DNA of 49,853 nucleotides from contig NZ_FNOG01000013.1 in the NCBI RefSeq assembly GCF_900106525.1, positions 59,307 to 109,159 on the forward strand. Direction: 5' to 3'. This document shows positions 42,954-49,853 of this stretch, in pieces; position 1 is the stretch's first letter, and each line of letters starts with the position of its first letter. Position numbers and translations under genes: made by a program. The DNA is from Lysobacter enzymogenes. GTDB lineage: Bacteria > Pseudomonadota > Gammaproteobacteria > Xanthomonadales > Xanthomonadaceae. Below the pieces are notes generated by a model, which saw nothing but the letters and a program-made list of their open reading frames with translations, made no database searches and was not told the DNA's origin.

Positions 42954-44147
42954 ATGCGCCCCCACGCACTCCCTCTCGCGCTGGCTTTGGCCTTGGCCGC
43001 GCACACCGTCCCGGCCCTGGCGAACGACGCCGCGCCGGCCCTGCCGGGCGACCCGTCCGCGCTGATGATCGATCCGGCCACGCTGGCCGCCGCCGCGCAA
43101 GCGAGCGCGGCGCCCGCCGCCGATGCCGACGCGCCGGTGCAGACCGACTCGGCGCGCGCGCTGGCCAAAGCCGGTGCCGCCGATGCGCATGCCGGCGCCG
43201 ATGCCGTCGCTGCCGATGGCGCGCAAGCGCCGCACGACGCGCCGTCGCTGGACTACGCCGTCGCCCAGGTCGACCCGACCGCCGGCGCGACCGCGCCGCC
43301 GGCCGAACCGGCCGCCGCGAGCGCCGACCCGCGCACCGACGCCGAACGCGACTTCGATGCGCTGTACGGCAACCCGCAGCAGGAATACAACCCGGTCGCC
43401 GATCCCACCCTGCCGGCGCCGGCCAACGTGCCCGGCGGCTACGACCCGTGGGAGAAGTACAACCGCAAGATGCATCGCTTCAACAACGCGGTCGACCGCA
43501 GCGTGGCCAAGCCGCTGGCGCGCGCCTACACCAAGGTGGTGCCGCGGCCGCTGCGCCTGGGCGTCAGCAACTTCTTCAACAACCTCGGCCAGCCGGTGTC
43601 GATGGTCAACGCGTTGCTGCAGGGCAAGCCCAAGCAGGCGGCGCAGTCGCTGGGCCGGTTCGCGCTCAACACCACGCTGGGCATCGGCGGCATCTTCGAC
43701 CCGGCCACCGCGGCCAAGCTGCCCAACCGCAGCGAAGACTTCGGCCAGACCCTGGGCGTGTGGGGCTGGAAGCGCTCGCGTTACTTCGAACTGCCGTTCT
43801 TCGGCCCGCGCACCGTGCGCGACGCCTTCGGCGCGGTCGGCGACGCCCCGCTGAGCCCGCTGCGCCGGATCGAACGCGACCGCATCCGCATCGGCCTGCA
43901 GGGCCTGCAACTGGTCGACATCCGCGCCCAGCTGCTGCCGCTGGACAACCTGCGCGAAGGCGCCGAGGACGAATACGCGCTGGTGCGCGATTCGTGGATG
44001 CAGCGCCGCGATTACCAGATCTTCGGCGACCGCCTGGAGAAGAACGGCGAGACCCAGCTGCCGGACTACCTGCAGGACGACAGCAACCCCAGCGTGCCGG
44101 CCAACGCCATGCCGGTGATGCCGACCGACGGCGCCGGCGTGCGCTGA
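42954..44147 (+). CDS. mlaA: MlaA (VacJ) family outer-membrane phospholipid-removal protein
   Basis: MlaA extracts misplaced phospholipid from the outer leaflet and passes it to MlaC. 397 residues, longer than the usual ~250. The signal peptide ends TVPALA-N (residue 23) and has no lipobox, whereas E. coli MlaA is a lipoprotein. Residues ~30-135 are an Ala/Asp-rich linker, then the MlaA fold begins at GGYDPWEKYNRKMHRFNNAV and includes NTTLGIGGIFDPATAA and ELPFFGPRTVRDAFG. A 110-base gap separates it from mlaB. A strong terminator ends the operon at 44171. Confidence 0.92.
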   Translation: MRPHALPLALALALAAHTVPALANDAAPALPGDPSALMIDPATLAAAAQASAAPAADADAPVQTDSARALAKAGAADAHAGADAVAADGAQAPHDAPSLDYAVAQVDPTAGATAPPAEPAAASADPRTDAERDFDALYGNPQQEYNPVADPTLPAPANVPGGYDPWEKYNRKMHRFNNAVDRSVAKPLARAYTKVVPRPLRLGVSNFFNNLGQPVSMVNALLQGKPKQAAQSLGRFALNTTLGIGGIFDPATAAKLPNRSEDFGQTLGVWGWKRSRYFELPFFGPRTVRDAFGAVGDAPLSPLRRIERDRIRIGLQGLQLVDIRAQLLPLDNLREGAEDEYALVRDSWMQRRDYQIFGDRLEKNGETQLPDYLQDDSNPSVPANAMPVMPTDGAGVR

Positions 44148-44170
44148 TCTACGCAAGCCTTCGAAACGCG

Positions 44171-44205
44171 AACGGCCCGGATGCGAATCCGGGCCGTTTT
44201 GTTTT
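44171..44205 (+). terminator. Intrinsic terminator of the mla operon
   Basis: AACGGCCCGGAT (44171-44182) pairs perfectly with ATCCGGGCCGTT (44187-44198) around a GCGA tetraloop, followed by a T-rich tract (TTTTGTTTT). It begins 23 bases after the mlaA stop. Confidence 0.92.
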
Positions 44206-44567
44206 CAGATCGCCGCGTTGCTTCGGTTTCCCCCTGTAGGAGCGGCGCGAGCCGCGACCGCGGGGTGGCCAGCTTGCGTCGCAAGCGAGTGTCGCGGTCG
44301 CGACTCGCGTCGCTCCTACAGGGAGAAACGCGACCGCGCCGCGAGCGGGGCAACGCGCTTCATCCTGCTCCGACAATCCCGTCGCGTCTTCGATACGTTG
44401 AGCCGCGCAGGCCGTTTCGTTTCACGCCCGCCGCGTTGCTTCGGTTTGCCCCTGTAGGAGCGGCGCAAGCCGCGACCGCGGGGTGGCCAGCTTGCGTCGC
44501 AAGCGAGTGTCGCGGTCGCGACTCGCGTCGCTCCTACAGGGAGGAACGCGACCACGCCGCGAGCGGG
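44193..44567. repeat. Second tandem pair of palindromic repeats, behind rmuC
   Basis: Two copies with a spacing of about 218 bases: 44193-44354 and 44411-44567 (the second runs into the rmuC stop). Each contains the palindrome with left arm CTGTAGGAGCGGCG (44234, 44452) and right arm ending CGTCGCTCCTACAG (44321, 44539). Between the arms is an inner palindrome CTTGCGTCGCAAG. Between the copies, 44350-44404 matches the 3' coding end of rmuC without gaps at roughly 70% identity. The minus strand there would read EDATGLSEQDEAR beside the real end EGAAGLPDPDEAK. The repeat family is the same as at 1-395. Confidence 0.8.
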
Positions 44568-46184
44568 TTACTTCGCTTCGTCCGGATCCGGCAAGCCTGC
44601 CGCGCCCTCGATCGGCCGCGGGCCGTCGGGTTCCAGCGCCTGCGCGTCGTCGTCGACCGGCGGCAAGGCCAGCGGGGCGGACGCCGCTTCGCCTTCGCGC
44701 TCGTCCTCATCCAGCGCCGATTCCACCAGCTTGGCCGGCATCGCCTTGTTCGGCTTGACGCCCAGCTCGCGCAGCATTTCGGCCTGGCGGATCGCGTTGC
44801 CTTTTCCGCGGCCGAGCTTGTCGCGCGCGGCCTCCAGGGTCTTGTTGGCGCCGTCGAGCTGGCTCGCGGCCTTGTCCAGGTCGGCCACGAACGCGGCCAG
44901 CTTGTCGTACAGCAACGCGCCGCGCTTGGCGATCTCCTGCGCGTTGCGGCTCTGCGCTTCCTGCCGCCACAGGTGCTTGATCGTGCGCACCACGAACAGC
45001 AGCGTGGACGGGCTCACCATCAGCACGTTGCGGTCCCAGCCTTCCATGAACAAGCCGCGGTCGTTGGCCACGGCCAGCATGAACGCCGGTTCGATCGGCA
45101 CGAACATCAGCACGAAATCCAGCGAGCGCAAGCCGTACAGCTCCTCGTAGCGCTTCTCCGACAGGCCGCGCATGTGCTGGCGCATCGACTCGATGTGGCG
45201 CTTGAGCGCGCGCGCGCGGGTGTCTTCGTCCTCGGCGCTGACGTACTGCTCGTAGGCGACCAGCGACATCTTCGCGTCGACGATCATGTGCCGGTCTTCG
45301 GGCAGGTGCAGGGTCACGTCCGGGCGGCGCTCGCCGTCCTCGGTGCCGTGGCTTTCCTGCACGTCGTATTCCTCGCCGCGGCGCAGGCCGGCGGACTCCA
45401 GCACCCGCTCCAGCACCAGTTCGCCCCACGCGCCCTGGGCCTTGTTCGAGCCCTTCAGCGCGGTGGTGAGGTTCTTGGCGTCCTCGCTGAGCGACTGGTT
45501 GAGCGTCATCAGCTGGCGCACCTGCTCGCCCAGCGCGGTGCGGTCGCGGGTTTCGTTGTCGTAGACGGTTTCGACCCGGGTCTGGAACTCGGCCAGCTTC
45601 TGCTGCAACGGATCGAGCAGTTGGCCCAGGTGGCTGCGGTTTTGCTCGGTGAAGCGCCGGCTCTTCTCTTCCAGGATCTCGTTGGCGAGGTTGCGGAACT
45701 GCGCGCTGAGTTCGTCGCGCACCTCGCGCAGTTGGGCGATCTTCTCCTGCGCCTGGTTGCGTTCGGCGTCCAGCTGGGTCGCGGTGCGGCCGAGTTCGAC
45801 CGTGCGCCGGTTGAGATCGCCGGCGATGGCGTCGCGCTCGCGTTCGAGCTGTTCGAACTCCAGACGCAGGCGCTGCAGAGCCTGCTGTTCCTTGTCGAGT
45901 TCGGCGCTGCTGCGGCCGATGGCCTCGCGCAGCAGGCCGCTGTCGCGCACCAGCTGGTTGCGCTGGGCGTCGAGCTCGTCGAGCCGCGCCTGCAGTTCGG
46001 GAATGCGCGCGCAGCGCTCGCTCAGCTGGGCGCGCTCGGCCTGGGCGGCGGCGAGCTGGGCGCCGAACTCGGCCCGGGCGGCCTCCTGCGCGCGCGCGGC
46101 GCCGGCGCGGGCCAGCAGCCAGGCCAGCGCGGCGGAGGCCAGGGCAGCGACGAGAACGACGGCGACGACAAGGGCTGGGGACAT
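44568..46184 (-). CDS. rmuC: DNA recombination protein RmuC
   Basis: RmuC limits inversions and rearrangements at short inverted repeats. 538 residues from ATG 46182-46184. There is one N-terminal membrane helix (PALVVAVVLVAALASAALAW), then a long coiled coil (residues ~30-220). The RmuC nuclease-like domain follows (residues ~240-440: GNKAQGAWGELVLERVLESA split around 270-290, then PDVTLHLPEDRHMIVDAKMS). A downstream acidic tail ends DPDEAK. Upstream in-frame ATGs would add Pro/Arg-rich residues before the membrane helix; I reject them. A decayed copy of its 3' end is present in the adjacent repeat. Confidence 0.92.
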   Translation of the reverse strand: MSPALVVAVVLVAALASAALAWLLARAGAARAQEAARAEFGAQLAAAQAERAQLSERCARIPELQARLDELDAQRNQLVRDSGLLREAIGRSSAELDKEQQALQRLRLEFEQLERERDAIAGDLNRRTVELGRTATQLDAERNQAQEKIAQLREVRDELSAQFRNLANEILEEKSRRFTEQNRSHLGQLLDPLQQKLAEFQTRVETVYDNETRDRTALGEQVRQLMTLNQSLSEDAKNLTTALKGSNKAQGAWGELVLERVLESAGLRRGEEYDVQESHGTEDGERRPDVTLHLPEDRHMIVDAKMSLVAYEQYVSAEDEDTRARALKRHIESMRQHMRGLSEKRYEELYGLRSLDFVLMFVPIEPAFMLAVANDRGLFMEGWDRNVLMVSPSTLLFVVRTIKHLWRQEAQSRNAQEIAKRGALLYDKLAAFVADLDKAASQLDGANKTLEAARDKLGRGKGNAIRQAEMLRELGVKPNKAMPAKLVESALDEDEREGEAASAPLALPPVDDDAQALEPDGPRPIEGAAGLPDPDEAK

Positions 46185-46480
46185 CCGGGACTCGGGACCA
46201 AGGCTGCGAAGCGGGGGAGGCGGGCCGTCCATGCCCGGGCGCCGCGCGGCGGCGCGGCGTGCAGGCACGTGCGGGTGCCTAGTCTAGGGCCAGTCTAAAC
46301 GGGTGAGTCTCAGGCCCTGCGACCGGCGGCGGCGGCGCGACTACTGCGCGATCGGTCACACATTTTGCGCAAGATAGGCATTCCCTGTTCCATACGGAAC
46401 GGCACTGGCGGCCACGGCTGTGCCAATCTTGGCCGCAGCCGTCGGGCGGCGCAGCCCGTTGCGTGCGAGGAGGCCCGCCC
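46185..46480. other. Intergenic region between rmuC and a small gene
   Basis: These 296 bases hold no gene I can support. The rmuC side is GC-rich, then 46360-46400 is AT-richer (ACACATTTTGCGCAAGATAG) and includes the dyad TTCCATACGGAA (46387-46398 region). It is a plausible promoter region for the plus-strand genes at 46481 and 46879. No clear -35/-10 pair with standard spacing was found. Confidence 0.4.
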
Positions 46481-46804
46481 ATGGACCCGCGAGACCCCCG
46501 ACTGTACGCCGACCCGCGCGGCGTCTGGCGCGACGACGGCGCCGGCCGCGTGCACGGCATCCGCTGGCGCGACATCGACGGCATCGACGGCTACGCCATC
46601 GACGCCCCCGAGCGCCGCCTGATCTATCTCGAACTGGGCACCGCCAGCGGCGAACGCCTGGAACTGCGCACCGACTGGCCCGGCTACGCCGACGTAGCGC
46701 GCGCGCTCAGCGCGCGCCTGCCGGGGCTCGATGTGGACGCACTGCAGCGGCTGGAGCAAGCGCGGCCGGAGGATCCGCCGGCGATTCTGTGGTGGCGGGA
46801 CTGA
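46481..46804 (+). CDS. Hypothetical 107-aa protein
   Basis: AGGAGG lies seven bases before ATG 46481, one of the best ribosome sites in the window. The product (MDPRDPRLYADPRGVWRDDG onward) has a strand-rich middle (VHGIRWRDIDGIDGYAID, RRLIYLELGTASGERLELRT) and an acidic/Arg-rich helical end (VARALSARLPGLDVDALQRL). The order of strands then a final helix resembles small PH-like domains, but I cannot assign it. No signal peptide or membrane segment is visible, so it is likely cytoplasmic. Confidence 0.75.
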   Translation: MDPRDPRLYADPRGVWRDDGAGRVHGIRWRDIDGIDGYAIDAPERRLIYLELGTASGERLELRTDWPGYADVARALSARLPGLDVDALQRLEQARPEDPPAILWWRD

Positions 46805-46878
46805 GCGTCAGCATTCCCGGCTGCCATTGGCTTTCCCCGCAAAAGTTTGGCTATTCTCCCCGGCAACAGGGGGAGCAC

Positions 46879-47394
46879 ATGTCAGGATCGACTTCTTTCA
46901 AAGTGGAAGGCCCGTTCGCAGTACCGTTCGAACGGCGCAAAGGCGGGAGAACCCTGGTCTTCTCCGACTTCTGGAAGGACGGCTCGGAAGCCGGCCATCT
47001 GGCGCACGAGCGCGGCTGCTACGTATTCGCGATTCAAAACCAGGGCAGCCCGCAACCGTTGTACGTAGGCAAGGCGACCAAGACGTTCAAGCAGGAAACG
47101 TTCAACGACGCCAACAAGCACAAATATCACAATGGCTTCAGCGAGTACGCGCGCGGCAAGCCGGTGATGTTTTTCGTCGTGCATCCGCGCAGCAAGGGCA
47201 AGACCAACGGCACCTACATCGCGCAGATCGAAGACTTCCTGATCCAGGCCGGCGTCGCGAAAAATCCCAATCTGCAGAATGTGCGGGGCATCCAGACGCC
47301 CAAATGGAAGATCAAGGGCGTGGTGCGCGGCGGCGCCGGAAAGCGGACCGACGCTGAAGTCCGCTTCGGCAATATGTTCGACATCCATCGATAG
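46879..47394 (+). CDS. GIY-YIG-like nuclease domain protein
   Basis: 171 residues, ATG 46879 with AGGGGGAG before it. The segment GCYVFAIQNQGSPQPLYVGK (about residues 46-65) has the GIY-YIG pattern (CYVFA for GIY, YVGKA for YIG). It is followed by ATKTFKQETF and IAQIEDFLI, where the conserved Glu is the family's metal-binding residue. No methyltransferase or DNA-binding partner adjoins, so a restriction enzyme role is not supported. It could be a stand-alone endonuclease. Convergent with rlmI. Confidence 0.65.
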   Translation: MSGSTSFKVEGPFAVPFERRKGGRTLVFSDFWKDGSEAGHLAHERGCYVFAIQNQGSPQPLYVGKATKTFKQETFNDANKHKYHNGFSEYARGKPVMFFVVHPRSKGKTNGTYIAQIEDFLIQAGVAKNPNLQNVRGIQTPKWKIKGVVRGGAGKRTDAEVRFGNMFDIHR

Positions 47395-47430
47395 TCCGCG
47401 GCGAACCGGGTTCCGGCCCGCCGCGAACGC

Positions 47431-48600
47431 TCAGTCCAACACCCGACAGAACACCGCCTTCAGATACCGCGATTCCGGCACCTGCGCCAGCCACGGGTGG
47501 TCGGCGCCGGCGCCGGACACGCGCAGCACCTGCACGGTGCGGCCGGCGTAGAACGCGGCGCGGCGCAGCATGTCGAGGAACTGGTCCTCGCTGACCAGGC
47601 CGGTGCACGAGAAGGTCGCGAACAGGCCGCCGGGCTTGACCACGCTGAGCGCCAGCTTGTTCATGTCCAAGTATTTCTTCAGCGCCGGGATCACCTGCTC
47701 GCGGTCGCGGGTCATCTTGGCCGGGTCGAGGATGACCACGTCGAAGCGCTCGCCGGCGTTGCCCATGTCGCGCAGGTACGGAAAGATGTCGGCCTGGACG
47801 AATTTCACGTGCGCGCCGTTGAGCTTGGCGTTGCCCTTGGCGATGTTGATCACGTCGGCGTCGATGTCCACGCCGATCACTTCCTCGGCGCCGCGCACCT
47901 TGGCGTAGACGCCGAAACCGCCGGTGTTGCAGCACAGGTCGAGCACGCGCTTGCCGGCGACCTGCTGCGACAGCCATTCGCGGTTTTCGCGCTGGTCGGC
48001 GAAGAAACCGGTCTTGTGCGCGCCGGCCGGGTCGGCGCGGAACTTGATGCCGTATTCGGTGATGATCGCCGGCGGCACCGCTTCGGTGCCGCGGAAATCG
48101 AAGCTCTCCTGCTTCTGCACGTGCTCGTCGGCGAAGGCGTAGAAGCGGCAGCCGGGGAACTGCGCGCGCAGCGCGTCGTAGATCCACTCGCGGTGGCGGA
48201 ATGCGCCGGCGCTGAAGTACTCGACCACGAGCAGGTCGCCGTAGCGGTCGACCACCAGCCCGCTGATGCCGTCGCCTTCGCTGTGCACCACGCGCCAGGC
48301 GTCGCTGATCTGGTCGAGCTTGAGCACGTCGCGGCGCAGCGACACGGCGGCGGCGATCTTGCGCGCGAACCAGTCGGCGTCGACCGCCACGTCGGGATCG
48401 TTCTCGAGCATGCGCAGGGCGATGCGCGAATGGCCGTTGTAGAAGCCGCGGCCGATCCACACGCCGTCCACGCCGATCACCTCGACGATGCTGCCCGGCT
48501 TGGGGCGCTGGGCCGGCTTGTCGACCAGGCGCTGGAAGATCCAGGGGTGGGTGGATTTCCAGGCGTTCTTGAGGCGTACGGTGGGGAGTTCGGTAGTCAT
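47431..48600 (-). CDS. rlmI: 23S rRNA (cytosine-5-)-methyltransferase RlmI family
   Basis: RlmI methylates C1962 of 23S rRNA using S-adenosylmethionine. 389 residues, the usual ~390-400. An N-terminal PUA domain (residues ~8-80; NAWKSTHPWIFQ, GRGFYNGHSRIALRML) is followed by a central beta domain. The methyltransferase domain has the SAM motif VLDLCCNTGGFGVYAKVRGA (about residues 220-239), GVDIDADVINIAKGNAKLN, and VVILDPAKM. Family members often read DPP at that place. FATFSCTGLV carries the catalytic-type Cys (SC). Start ATG 48598-48600. Convergent with the GIY-YIG gene. Confidence 0.9.
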   Translation of the reverse strand: MTTELPTVRLKNAWKSTHPWIFQRLVDKPAQRPKPGSIVEVIGVDGVWIGRGFYNGHSRIALRMLENDPDVAVDADWFARKIAAAVSLRRDVLKLDQISDAWRVVHSEGDGISGLVVDRYGDLLVVEYFSAGAFRHREWIYDALRAQFPGCRFYAFADEHVQKQESFDFRGTEAVPPAIITEYGIKFRADPAGAHKTGFFADQRENREWLSQQVAGKRVLDLCCNTGGFGVYAKVRGAEEVIGVDIDADVINIAKGNAKLNGAHVKFVQADIFPYLRDMGNAGERFDVVILDPAKMTRDREQVIPALKKYLDMNKLALSVVKPGGLFATFSCTGLVSEDQFLDMLRRAAFYAGRTVQVLRVSGAGADHPWLAQVPESRYLKAVFCRVLD

Positions 48601-48726
48601 CGCGCCATTCTACCGGGCCCGGCGCCCGAGCCCGGACTGCCAACCCCGGCCCAGTCCCGCCGACGGGACAAAGAAGCCCATCGCGGCCGGCTTGTTTTGG
48701 CCGCGGCCGGTGCCAATCTGGTTCCC

Positions 48727-49512
48727 ATGCACCTGCCTACCGACGCCCCGATCCCCGACACCCCGGCGCAGCGCAAGGCCGACCGCGCGCGGCTGGTCCG
48801 GGCCCTCAACGCCAGCCTGGCCTTCGTGCTGCTGCTGGCGGCGGTGTTCGCCGCCCAGAGCAGCTTCGACATCCGCCCGTTCACGGTCCAGCCCGGCTCG
48901 GCCGAGGGCCTGCTCGGCCTGCTCACCGCGCCGCTGCTGCATGGCTCGATCGAGCATCTGGCCGCCAACGCGACCTCGTTGCTGCTGCTGGGCACCCTGG
49001 CCGGCGCGGTCTACCCCAAGGCGACGCTGCGCGCGCTGCCGCTGGCCTGGGTGGGCTCGGGGCTGGGGGCGTGGCTGCTGGGCGAGCCGGGGAGCCATCA
49101 TCTGGGCGCCAGCGGCCTGACTCATGGCCTGATGTTCCTGGTCATGACCCTGGGCCTGCTGCGCCGCGACCGCTCCTCGATCGCCGCGGCGATGATCGCC
49201 TTCCTGCTCTACGGCGGCATGCTCCTGACCGTACTGCCGCGCGAAGCCGGGGTCTCCTGGCAGGCCCACCTGGGCGGCGCGGTGGCCGGCGTGGCCGCCG
49301 CCTTCCTGTTCCGCCGCAGCGACCCGCTGCCGCCGCGCAAGCGCTACAGCTGGGAAGACGAAGAGGACGCCGAACTGGTCCCGCTCAACGACGAACTGGA
49401 ACCGCCGAGCCCGCGCCAGGTACCGGTGTTGTGGAACCGGCCGGATTCGCGCGATGTGCAGTCCGGGGTGGTGCTGCGGTTTCCGCCGAGGGAGCCGCCG
49501 GCGGCGGAGTGA
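48727..49512 (+). CDS. Rhomboid-family intramembrane serine protease
   Basis: 261 residues, inner-membrane. The catalytic serine is S129 in LGASGLTHG (GxSG) and the paired histidine is H181 in WQAHLGGAVAG, so the dyad is intact. About six membrane helices span residues 30-200 (LVRALNASLAFVLLLAAVFA first). The HGSIEHLAANATSLLLLG helix carries the His/Asn that stabilises the oxyanion. A cytoplasmic tail (residues ~200-261) is acidic (WEDEEDAELVPLNDELE). Rhomboids cleave membrane-protein substrates; no substrate is suggested here. Confidence 0.9.
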   Translation: MHLPTDAPIPDTPAQRKADRARLVRALNASLAFVLLLAAVFAAQSSFDIRPFTVQPGSAEGLLGLLTAPLLHGSIEHLAANATSLLLLGTLAGAVYPKATLRALPLAWVGSGLGAWLLGEPGSHHLGASGLTHGLMFLVMTLGLLRRDRSSIAAAMIAFLLYGGMLLTVLPREAGVSWQAHLGGAVAGVAAAFLFRRSDPLPPRKRYSWEDEEDAELVPLNDELEPPSPRQVPVLWNRPDSRDVQSGVVLRFPPREPPAAE

Positions 49513-49853
49513 GCGGTGTGGGATGACCGCGGCGATGCAACGCCGCCGAGCATCCGAAGCCGGCAACCTCCAGAGATTCGCCGCAGGTGCATTGGCGCGG
49601 TCGCGGCTTGCGCCGCTCCTACAGTCGGATACGAACCCCCGAGATCATCATTCCGGCGAAAGCCGGAATGCGTATGGCCGTTGCCGTGGCCGTTGCTCTT
49701 CGCTCCCCCCGCCGCCACGAACTCGCCACAGGCAATGAGAGACCCGGAGGGCGGCGCGCAGGACGCGCGCCGTGCGCCACCCAGGCCATGGATGGCCTGT
49801 GTGGCGCATCCCTGCGAACGCACCGAACCTTAGTGGCTCTTGATTCGAAAACA
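49513..49853. other. Gene-free end of window with repeat fragments
   Basis: There is no supported gene. It contains a half copy of the CTGTAGGAGCGGCG palindrome in reverse (49595-49624), a short hairpin CATTCCGGCG / CGCCGGAATG type at 49648-49669, and a near-perfect stem-loop at 49773-49808 (TGCGCCAC-C-CAGGCCAT pairing with ATGGCCTG-T-GTGGCGCA). All look like dispersed repeats rather than regulators of the rhomboid gene. Confidence 0.6.

Noticed and set aside
44234-44539. Repeated palindromes as a CRISPR array
   Set aside because: There are only two units ~218 bases apart, with long non-unique spacing and no cas genes; they are palindromic intergenic elements.

Overview
The window is a GC-rich bacterial chromosome segment with very high third-position GC. 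It most likely comes from a Lysobacter-like member of the Lysobacteraceae (Xanthomonadaceae). Pointers are the gene order, the large Rhs/YD-repeat protein with fibronectin type III domains, the many two-component-free efflux systems, and short intergenic palindromes (arm beginning CTGTAGGAGCGGCG) of the kind that litter these genomes. The genus is an inference; nothing in the window names it. I see no rRNA, tRNA, CRISPR array, insertion sequence or phage gene.

Layout. 1-395: tandem palindromic repeats behind mnmG. 396-2285 (-): mnmG (tRNA wobble uridine modification). 2286-2988: no protein gene, but a sigma-54-type promoter followed by a strong terminator, i.e. a candidate ~110-nt small RNA, plus a second terminator facing the other way. 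2989-3742 (-): two lipoproteins. 4209-9408 (+): a tightly overlapping five-gene operon for a MacB-like ABC exporter with three different periplasmic adaptor-like proteins. 9522-13160 (+): a PLP-dependent threonine/serine dehydratase, a V4R-domain protein, an MHYT membrane sensor and a SnoaL-like protein. 13204-13491 (-): an orphan colicin-D-type immunity gene interrupted by an in-frame TGA.

14036-21378 (-): an operon DUF2798 protein / SDR-like protein / RND adaptor / RND pump / outer-membrane factor, with a divergent LysR regulator at 21906-23072 (+). The RND pump gene has an in-frame amber codon at 17805-17807. 23351-30181 (+): a split Rhs locus. It has a 1789-residue secreted YD-repeat protein ending in five fibronectin-like domains, then a separate secreted Rhs core protein with a variable C-terminal domain carrying an HEGDH motif, then a translationally coupled OmpA-like lipoprotein.

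30297-39144 (-): recC-recB-recD (RecBCD recombination nuclease). 39558-44147 (+): complete mlaFEDCBA operon for retrograde phospholipid transport. 44193-44567: a second tandem pair of palindromic repeats. 44568-49512: rmuC (-), a small hypothetical gene (+), a GIY-YIG-like nuclease (+), rlmI (-), and a rhomboid protease (+).

The observations most worth following: (1) two independent places, behind mnmG and behind rmuC, where the palindromic repeat is tandemly duplicated together with a decayed copy of the 3' end of the adjacent gene; (2) the split Rhs locus with its own toxin-like tail; (3) the sigma-54/small-RNA candidate; (4) the ABC exporter with three adaptors; (5) two separate in-frame nonsense codons in otherwise intact genes.
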